A program made the translations under genes and the position numbers. The notes under the pieces were generated by a model that did no database searches, was not told where the DNA came from, and saw only the letters and a list, made by a program, of their open reading frames with translations. Source: Spirochaetaceae bacterium (GTDB lineage Bacteria > Spirochaetota > Spirochaetia > PWKH01). From it: 12,837 bases of DNA. Shown piece by piece: positions 7,662 to 12,837 of this stretch (the stretch's first letter is position 1; each line of letters starts with the position of its first letter). The stretch is from contig PWNW01000036.1 in the NCBI GenBank assembly GCA_003557605.1, forward strand, positions 1-12,837, in the 5' to 3' direction.

Positions 7662-7690
7662 CTGATGAAGACAGGCCTGTATGGTATACT
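7662..7690 (+). promoter_or_regulatory. Promoter of the YqfO-like gene with an internal palindrome
   Basis: An extended -10, TGGTATACT (TATACT at 7685-7690), follows a weak -35, CTGATG (7662-7667), with 17-base spacing. The spacer contains the perfect 10-base palindrome ACAGGCCTGT (7671-7680), well placed for a repressor or another DNA-binding protein. The expected transcription start near 7697 leaves a leader of about 13 bases that carries the AGGAGG site. Confidence 0.6.
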
Positions 7691-7698
7691 TTCACGGC

Positions 7699-7704
7699 AG
7701 GAGG
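7699..7704 (+). promoter_or_regulatory. Ribosome binding site of the YqfO-like gene
   Basis: A perfect AGGAGG lies 5 bases before the ATG at 7710. It selects this start over the out-of-frame ATG at 7706 and over an upstream in-frame extension into the pth region. Confidence 0.8.
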
Positions 7705-7709
7705 AATGT

Positions 7710-8045
7710 ATGTATGTCATAGTCGTGTACGTGCCTGAGGGACATCTGGAAGCAGTAAAGCAGGCCATGTTCGGCGCAGGGGCCGGAAGCATCGGTTCCT
7801 ACGGTGAGTGTTCATGGGAAGTGAAGGGACAGGGCCAGTTTAAGCCCCTTGACGGCAGCGACCCCTTCCTCGGAGAGACGGGGCAGGTAAGCCGGGTCCA
7901 GGAATACCGCCTCGAGGTAACAGCAGATGAACAGCACGCAGCGCAGGCGGTGCAGGCGATGATTGAAGCCCACCCGTATGAAGTGCCTGCGTATCATGTG
8001 TATCGGGGTATGAACTATCGGGAACTTCAGAGAGAGGAGAGCTGA
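7710..8045 (+). CDS. Stand-alone YqfO/NIF3-insert domain protein
   Basis: This 111-residue soluble protein matches the PII/CutA-like domain that is inserted in many bacterial NIF3 (YqfO/YbgI-type) dinuclear metal proteins and also occurs as a free protein of about 100-110 residues. Visible marks are a first strand with VVYVPEGHLEAV (5-16), AGAGSIGSYGECSW (23-36), the turn GQGQFKPLDGSDPFLGETGQ (40-59) and the C-terminal HPYEVPAYHVY (88-98). The catalytic NIF3 halves with the metal-binding histidines are absent, and nothing suggests that the gene is broken. The function of the free form is not established; a small-molecule-sensing or trimeric regulatory role is only an inference from the fold. 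It is divergent from pth, has its own promoter, and is separated by 120 bases from the homocysteine operon, which also has its own promoter. Confidence 0.87.
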   Translation: MYVIVVYVPEGHLEAVKQAMFGAGAGSIGSYGECSWEVKGQGQFKPLDGSDPFLGETGQVSRVQEYRLEVTADEQHAAQAVQAMIEAHPYEVPAYHVYRGMNYRELQREES

Positions 8046-8095
8046 CTGTACGGTTCATGGTCATGAAAGGCATGCACACGGCATGGGATGCTGTC

Positions 8096-8124
8096 TTGAC
8101 TGCACCGCTGGAACAGTCTATCTT
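8096..8124 (+). promoter_or_regulatory. Promoter of the homocysteine/metH operon
   Basis: TTGACT (8096-8101) and TATCTT (8119-8124) are 17 bases apart and match the consensus at 5 and 4 of 6 positions. Transcription would start near 8131, giving a leader of about 35 bases to the ATG at 8166, too short for any known SAM riboswitch. Upstream of the -35 the tetramer CATG occurs four times in 30 bases (8056-8085), with TTCAT/ATGAA as an inverted pair at 8054-8067. TGTACGG is repeated at 8047-8053 and 8124-8130. These are candidate regulator sites only. Confidence 0.6.
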
Positions 8125-8165
8125 GTACGGAATCTGAAAACATGCTGGCGAGGGGTCTCAAACAG

Positions 8166-9314
8166 ATGGGAAAGACGAAAAGCTACGAAGAGATCAATGA
8201 AAAAATCAGAACACGCCAGGCGGTGGTCGTTACAGCGGAGGAAGTTTCCAGGATGGCTCTGGAGCTTTCTCCTCAGGAGATCCTGCAAAAGGTTGATGTG
8301 GTGACGACCGCAACCTTCGGTCCGATGTGTTCGTCCGGGGCATTTATTAATTTTGGGCACTATGATCCTCCGATCCGCATGGAGGAGATCTCCCTCAATG
8401 ATGTTCCAGTTTATGCCGGTCTCGCAGCGGTGGATGCCTATATCGGGGCAACCTCGGAATCCAAGTACGATGAAACCTACGGGGGAGCTCATGTGATTGA
8501 AGAGCTGATTGACGGAAAAAATGTCTTTCTTTCAGCACGTGCCAAGGGAACGGACTGTTATCCTACCAAGGAAGTGGAGACCTCCATTTCCAAGGATACG
8601 GTGAATGAGTTCTTTCTTTTTAACCCGAGAAATGCATATCAGAACTATGCGGTAGCCTCCAACTCCCTCGGACATACAATCTATACCTATATGGGAACAC
8701 TGCTTCCCCGGTTAGGGAATGCAACCTATTCAACCTCCGGTGAACTGAGCCCCCTGCTGAATGATCCTGACTTCAGGACTGTTGGGATCGGGACACGGAT
8801 TTTTTTCGGCGGCACCCAGGGATTTGTTTCCTGGTACGGAACCCAGTTCAATACTTCCAAGGAGAAAAATGCTTCCGGTGTTCCAGTAAGCAACGCAGGC
8901 ACCATCTCAGTTATCGGCGACGGCAAGCAGATGAGCTCCAGGTACATCAAGGCGGCATATATGGAGCGCTACGGTGTCACCCTTTTTGTGGGAATTGGAA
9001 TACCGATTCCTGTTCTGGACGAAGACTTGGCTCGGGCGGTTTCCATCCGAAATGAACAGATAGAAGCAACGGTCCAGGATTACGGCATTCCCGAGAAACC
9101 GTCCCTGGGATTGGTAAATTATGCCATGCTTCGATCAGGAAGCATTGAGATCGGAGGAAAGAAAGTTCGGTCGGCTCCCATCTCCAGCCTGCATAGAGCA
9201 CGGGAGATAGCCGCAGAGCTGAAGCGATGGATAGACGAGGGTTCATTTGAGATTTCCAAGCCTGTTGAAATGTTTCCGAAACACACGTCCACCAAGGGCT
9301 TGAAACGCCGCTGA
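8166..9314 (+). CDS. Homocysteine biosynthesis protein (DUF39/COG1900, L-aspartate semialdehyde sulfurtransferase type)
   Basis: The family converts L-aspartate semialdehyde and a sulfur donor to homocysteine, together with the NIL/ferredoxin partner encoded next; this was shown for the homologous pair in Methanosarcina acetivorans and supported genetically in Desulfovibrio. From the ATG at 8166 the protein has 382 residues and opens with KSYEEINEKIR, the usual family start. C55 (FGPMCSSG) and C131 (AKGTDCYP) correspond, as far as I recall, to two cysteines needed in the methanogen enzyme. Other blocks are GGAHVIEEL (106-114) and FGGTQGFVSWYGTQ near residue 220. The C-terminal CBS pair of the archaeal enzyme is absent. 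An ATG at 8142 would add eight residues, but AGGGG at 8151-8155 and family alignment favour 8166. It is the first gene of a four-gene operon. Confidence 0.92.
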   Translation: MGKTKSYEEINEKIRTRQAVVVTAEEVSRMALELSPQEILQKVDVVTTATFGPMCSSGAFINFGHYDPPIRMEEISLNDVPVYAGLAAVDAYIGATSESKYDETYGGAHVIEELIDGKNVFLSARAKGTDCYPTKEVETSISKDTVNEFFLFNPRNAYQNYAVASNSLGHTIYTYMGTLLPRLGNATYSTSGELSPLLNDPDFRTVGIGTRIFFGGTQGFVSWYGTQFNTSKEKNASGVPVSNAGTISVIGDGKQMSSRYIKAAYMERYGVTLFVGIGIPIPVLDEDLARAVSIRNEQIEATVQDYGIPEKPSLGLVNYAMLRSGSIEIGGKKVRSAPISSLHRAREIAAELKRWIDEGSFEISKPVEMFPKHTSTKGLKRR

Positions 9315-9319
9315 AGGAG
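9314..9319 (+). promoter_or_regulatory. Ribosome binding site of the NIL/ferredoxin gene
   Basis: AAGGAG begins on the last base of the upstream TGA stop and lies 6 bases before the ATG at 9326. Termination and re-initiation are thus nearly coupled. Confidence 0.8.
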
Positions 9320-9325
9320 ACCGGT

Positions 9326-9736
9326 ATGAATAAGCGCTATATATTTACCTTTCCGCCGGATATCGTAAACAGACCCGTTGTCTCAGAAATTGCCAAGCAC
9401 TTTGATGTGATGGTGAATATCCTTAATGCCGATGTTACCTCAGGGCGTGAGGGAAAGCTTGTGGTTGAGCTGGAAGGTGAAGAGGACAATGTAGTAAAAT
9501 CACTTGCATACGCCCGGGAGAGCGGGGTAATCTGTATTCCCCTGCTGAAGCAGCTCCAGTTTGATCAGGACTCCTGTGTTGCCTGCGGCGTCTGTACCGC
9601 AGTCTGCTTTTCTGATGCCCTGACCATGGACTCTGAGAAATGGGAGCTGGTGTTTGATCCTGAAAAATGCGTTGTATGCGGGAGGTGCGTACGGGCATGT
9701 CCTCTGGGACTGTTTTCCCTGGCAATGGAATCGTAA
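9326..9736 (+). CDS. NIL-domain ferredoxin with two [4Fe-4S] motifs (homocysteine synthesis partner)
   Basis: This 136-residue protein joins an N-terminal NIL domain (about 1-76, named for its Asn-Ile-Leu motif; NIL is visible at residues 31-33) to a bacterial-type ferredoxin. The ferredoxin part has two complete CxxCxxCxxxC sets: C84, C87, C90, C94 and C115, C118, C121, C125. The last is followed by Pro, as is common. In methanogens and Desulfovibrio the homologue is encoded beside the DUF39 protein and supports homocysteine formation, probably by supplying the two electrons needed to reduce the thio-intermediate. It starts 11 bases after the DUF39 gene, with a strong AAGGAG. Its last 40 bases overlap the UPF0280 gene, and the downstream ATG (9697) includes the first two bases of the C125 codon. 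Confidence 0.93.
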   Translation: MNKRYIFTFPPDIVNRPVVSEIAKHFDVMVNILNADVTSGREGKLVVELEGEEDNVVKSLAYARESGVICIPLLKQLQFDQDSCVACGVCTAVCFSDALTMDSEKWELVFDPEKCVVCGRCVRACPLGLFSLAMES

Positions 9737-10494
9737 CCGGACAGCCCCGTTCCTACCGAAAGGCAATGGGACACCGACGGTTTGTTTCATTGACAGTCTG
9801 CCTGAAGGAAAGTGATCTCTGGATAGGAGTTGATCCGGAAAGCTTTGCATCAATCGGTGAGACGGTGCTGAGATCCTGTGTTCTGGAACGCCTGACTGAG
9901 CTGCGCAGCATCCTGGAGCGCTACGGAGCGAAAAGGCCTGAGTTTTTTTCTTCCCTTACTCCGATTGCCCAGGACGAGGGTGCCCACGCATTAATCCAGG
10001 AGATGATTTCAGCTGCAGAAGCAGCAGGGACGGGACCTATGGCGGGTGTAGCAGGGGCCGCAGCCGGTGATATCGGAGCATACCTGAACGATCTGTGGTC
10101 TCCCAGGGAGCTGGTGATAGAAAACGGCGGAGACCTGTATATTCAGGCACAGCAGGAAGTTGTAGTTTCCGTTTTTGCCGGGAGTTCTGCCTTGTCCCAA
10201 AAGATTCAGGTGCATATTCCGGCATCTGTCACACCTGTCGGAGTCTGCACGTCCTCGGGGACCTTCGGCCATTCCTTCAGTTTCGGGACTGCAGACGCCG
10301 TAATGGCAGCAGCGAAGAGTCCGATTCTCGCTGACGCTTTGGCAACCAGCTTCTGCAGCAGGGTGAAAACACCGGCGGATGTGGATGCTGCAGCAGCTGA
10401 GATGGAAGGGTTTGACGATCTGATATCCGGGGTGATAATCATGGGAGACAAGGCGGGTCTCTTTGGAGACCTGAAGATATCTTTTGCAAGGTAG
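9697..10494 (+). CDS. UPF0280 family protein (COG2122, ApbE-like), homocysteine synthesis accessory
   Basis: From the ATG at 9697 the protein has 265 residues and matches UPF0280, a family distantly related to ApbE flavin transferases. Conserved blocks are SLTVCLKESDLWIGVD (38-53), TGPMAGVAGAAA (with G and A repeats, near 120), ENGGDLYIQ (143-151), IFAG-like VFAGSS, GVCTSSGTFGHSFSFG (with DAV following, near 187) and GDKAGLFGDL near the C-terminus. Fitness data in Desulfovibrio and work in Methanosarcina tie the family to homocysteine synthesis from sulfide, but its exact reaction is unknown; sulfur delivery or maturation of a partner is a guess. The start is uncertain: the ATG at 9697 has GGGAGG 11 bases upstream and keeps the SYRKAM stretch that family members usually have, whereas the ATG at 9766 would cut it off. 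It sits between the ferredoxin and metH genes. Confidence 0.88.
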   Translation: MSSGTVFPGNGIVTGQPRSYRKAMGHRRFVSLTVCLKESDLWIGVDPESFASIGETVLRSCVLERLTELRSILERYGAKRPEFFSSLTPIAQDEGAHALIQEMISAAEAAGTGPMAGVAGAAAGDIGAYLNDLWSPRELVIENGGDLYIQAQQEVVVSVFAGSSALSQKIQVHIPASVTPVGVCTSSGTFGHSFSFGTADAVMAAAKSPILADALATSFCSRVKTPADVDAAAAEMEGFDDLISGVIIMGDKAGLFGDLKISFAR

Positions 10495-10502
10495 AGCAGA
10501 TT

Positions 10503-12837
10503 ATGGATACACGTGCAGCGCGTATTGAAAAATTAAAAAAAACCGCATCATCGGAAATCCTTATGCTTGACGGTGCCATGGGCACCATGATCCAGAATAT
10601 GAATCCCCATGACATCCCCGGATATGACGGAAACAATGATCTGCTGGTGCTTACCGCGCCAAACATGATTCAGCGGATCCATCAGGCATATCTGGAGGCG
10701 GGAGCACATATTATTGAGACCAACACCTTCAATGCAAATGTGATTTCCCAGCGGGGGTACGGGCAGGAAGACAGGGTCTATGAGATGAATCTCCAGGCAG
10801 CCCGGATTGCTGTCCAGGCTTGTGAAGATGCGGAGAAGAAAAGCGGGATTCCCCGTTTTGCAGCAGGTTCCATCGGTCCTACCAGTAAAAGCGCCTCCCT
10901 TCCCCCGCAGATTGATGATCCTGAATATCGGGATGCAGATTTTGACTTACTCAGCAGTTCCTACAGAGTTCAGATCGAGGGTCTGGTTGACGGCGGTGCT
11001 GACATCCTGCTGTTTGAGACATTCTTTGATGCATTGAACTGCAGAGCTGCTCTCTTTGCCGCGTTAGAAGTATTTGAGCAGAAAAAGACCGCCCTTCCCC
11101 TGATGGTCTCAGCAACAGCTGCGGATGTGTCTGGAAGGACCCTTACCGGCCAGACCCTGGAGGCATTCTACCGGGCGGTAGAGCCCTTTGGCCTGTTCAG
11201 CTTCGGAGTGAACTGCTCCTTCGGTGCCGCAGGGCTGTTTGAGCACGTGAAGTCACTGAGAAACAGCGTCACCTGCGCAATGTCCGTGCATCCCAATGCA
11301 GGGCTCCCGAACTCTGAGGGTGTCTACACCCAGAGCCCCAAAGAGATGGAACGTGAGATGATGATGTTTCTCCAAGAGGGACTGGTTCAGATTGTCGGGG
11401 GATGCTGCGGTACAACCCCTGAACATATTGCCGCGCTGAGCAGTGCGGCAGCCAGGTTTCCAGTACCTCCGCTTCCTGAGGGGAGATTGTCTCCAGCTTT
11501 CAGCGGACTTGAAGAACTTGATCCAGGGGACCGGTGCATCATCGTAGGGGAGCGCACCAATGTTGCCGGTTCCAGGCGGTTTGCCCGCCTGGTCCGCCAG
11601 CTCAAATGGGACGATGTGATGGAGACTGCCAGAAGCCAGGCGGAAGCGGGCGCTCAGATCATTGATGTTTGCATGGATGACGCCATGATAGACGGGACGA
11701 AGGCGATGACCTCCTTTCTCAGGCGGATGTCCCTCGAGCCAGATGTCGCACGACTCCCGGTGATGATTGATTCCTCCCGATGGGAAATCATTGAGGCTGG
11801 GCTCAAGAACATCCCGGGAAAGGGAATTGTCAACTCCATCAGCCTGAAGGAGGGTGAAGAGCAGTTCCTTCGTCGCGCCCGTCAGATACGGTCCTACGGA
11901 GCAGCCATGGTGGTGATGCTCTTTGACGAATCCGGCCAGGCCGACACCTTTGACCGAAAGATTGCTGTTGCAGAGCGCTCATACCGGCTGCTGACCGAAC
12001 AGGCGCAGGTGCCTCCTTCTGAGATTATTATCGATCCAAATGTGATGGCTGCAGCTACCGGCATGGAGGAGCATGACCGGTATGCCCTAGATTTCCTTGA
12101 GGCGGTCTCATGGATCCAGGATCATCTTCCCGGTGTGCTGGTAAGCGGGGGGATCAGCAATGTGTCATTTTCATTTAGGGGAAACCAGCGGCTTCGGGAC
12201 GTGATTCATACGGTGTTTCTCTATCATGCGGTGCAGAGGGGATTAGGGATGGCGATTATACAGCCCTCAATGGACCTGTCCTATGATCAGATTCCCGCTG
12301 ATCTCCTTGAAGCTGTGGAGGATATGCTGCTGTGCAGACGGAAAGACGCAGTGCAGCGGCTGGTTGATCTTGCCGGGCATATGGAGGGACCTTCAGCACA
12401 GAATCACACAGCAGACAACCTGTCCAAGGAGCGAGCAGGAGGCCCTGCTGAACGGCTTACATCCAGTGTGCTTCGGGGAAGCACTGCACATCTCAACGAT
12501 GATATCCAGGAAGCTCTCAGCAGCGGAATGTCCGCAGTGAGCATCATGGAAGGCCCGCTGCTGCAGGGAATGGACGAAGTGGGCAGGCTCTTCGGGGAAG
12601 GGAAGATGTTTCTTCCCCAGGTGGTGAAGGCCGCCAGAGCAATGAAGGAAGCATCTGCTCTGATTGAACCCTATATTTCAGGGGAATCCTCTGATTCTCA
12701 GGTATCTGCAGGGAAGGTCCTGCTTGCAACAGTGAAGGGGGATGTTCATGACATCGGCAAAAACCTGGTTGCAGTGGTGCTTCGATGCAGCCGCTATGAA
12801 GTTGACGATCTCGGAGTGATGATCCCGGCAGAACAGA
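10503..12837 (+). CDS. metH: Cobalamin-dependent methionine synthase (C-terminus outside the window)
   Basis: This enzyme transfers a methyl group from methyltetrahydrofolate through cob(I)alamin to homocysteine, giving methionine. The 778 visible residues run without a break in the classic order. The homocysteine domain (about 1-310) has zinc ligands C238 (GVNCSFG) and C301/C302 (GGCCGTT). The folate domain (about 345-620) has GERTNVAGSRRF, DVCMDD and PVMIDSS. The cobalamin cap and Rossmann domain start near 640, with the axial-ligand motif DVHDIGKN and H749. The window ends about 30 residues later, so the S-adenosylmethionine reactivation domain cannot be checked. The ATG lies 8 bases after the UPF0280 stop, with only a weak AAGG upstream, so translation is probably coupled. 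As the last visible gene of the operon it consumes the product of the first three. Confidence 0.97.
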   Translation, partial: MDTRAARIEKLKKTASSEILMLDGAMGTMIQNMNPHDIPGYDGNNDLLVLTAPNMIQRIHQAYLEAGAHIIETNTFNANVISQRGYGQEDRVYEMNLQAARIAVQACEDAEKKSGIPRFAAGSIGPTSKSASLPPQIDDPEYRDADFDLLSSSYRVQIEGLVDGGADILLFETFFDALNCRAALFAALEVFEQKKTALPLMVSATAADVSGRTLTGQTLEAFYRAVEPFGLFSFGVNCSFGAAGLFEHVKSLRNSVTCAMSVHPNAGLPNSEGVYTQSPKEMEREMMMFLQEGLVQIVGGCCGTTPEHIAALSSAAARFPVPPLPEGRLSPAFSGLEELDPGDRCIIVGERTNVAGSRRFARLVRQLKWDDVMETARSQAEAGAQIIDVCMDDAMIDGTKAMTSFLRRMSLEPDVARLPVMIDSSRWEIIEAGLKNIPGKGIVNSISLKEGEEQFLRRARQIRSYGAAMVVMLFDESGQADTFDRKIAVAERSYRLLTEQAQVPPSEIIIDPNVMAAATGMEEHDRYALDFLEAVSWIQDHLPGVLVSGGISNVSFSFRGNQRLRDVIHTVFLYHAVQRGLGMAIIQPSMDLSYDQIPADLLEAVEDMLLCRRKDAVQRLVDLAGHMEGPSAQNHTADNLSKERAGGPAERLTSSVLRGSTAHLNDDIQEALSSGMSAVSIMEGPLLQGMDEVGRLFGEGKMFLPQVVKAARAMKEASALIEPYISGESSDSQVSAGKVLLATVKGDVHDIGKNLVAVVLRCSRYEVDDLGVMIPAEQ

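Noticed and set aside
7299..7709. Upstream extension of the YqfO-like frame
   Set aside because: It runs antisense through pth. AGGAGG before 7710 and the family N-terminus set the start at 7710.
8046..8165. A SAM, SAH or cobalamin riboswitch before the homocysteine/metH operon
   Set aside because: The predicted leader is only about 35 bases, and the 120-base gap shows no multi-helix structure or terminator with a T-run.
1..12837. CRISPR array, transposase, tRNA or rRNA genes, intrinsic terminators
   Set aside because: No repeat-spacer pattern, mobile-element gene, or RNA gene was seen on either strand, and no GC hairpin followed by a T-run was found between genes.

Overview
The window looks like core chromosome of an anaerobic, mid-GC bacterium, most likely a spirochaete. 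The evidence for the group is indirect: a homocysteine-from-aspartate-semialdehyde gene set typical of anaerobes, a divergent DAACS-type transporter, a very large cytoplasmic amylase-like protein, AGGAGG-type ribosome binding sites and sigma70-like promoters. No species can be named. There is no mobile element, CRISPR array, tRNA or rRNA, and no gene-free stretch longer than about 120 bases.

Layout. On the minus strand from the left edge lie an unrecognised multi-pass membrane protein (cut by the window edge) and, upstream of it, a DAACS-like transporter; they may form one transcript. Divergent from the transporter is nadE (glutamine-dependent NAD+ synthetase, plus strand). It converges on a GH13 amylase-like gene of about 1,120 codons, and the two stop codons share one 6-bp palindrome. 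Upstream of the amylase gene, on the same strand, is pth (peptidyl-tRNA hydrolase). Divergent from pth is a small stand-alone YqfO/NIF3-type domain protein with a good promoter that holds a palindrome in its spacer.

The right third (about 8.1 kb to the end) is the most coherent part. One promoter is followed by a tightly packed plus-strand operon: a DUF39/COG1900 homocysteine biosynthesis protein, a NIL-domain 2x[4Fe-4S] ferredoxin, a UPF0280 (COG2122) protein, and metH. The first three match the set shown in methanogens and Desulfovibrio to take part in making homocysteine from aspartate semialdehyde and inorganic sulfur without O-acyl-homoserine or cystathionine. MetH then methylates homocysteine to methionine. 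The operon is therefore a self-contained sulfur-to-methionine module in which every step after aspartate semialdehyde is encoded together. metH runs off the right edge after its cobalamin-binding His motif.

I found no unmistakably new system. The points most worth following are the direct-sulfurylation/MetH operon, the altered sodium-site motifs of the transporter, the NPD variant of the amylase, and two minus-strand promoters that place transcription starts almost on the ATG.
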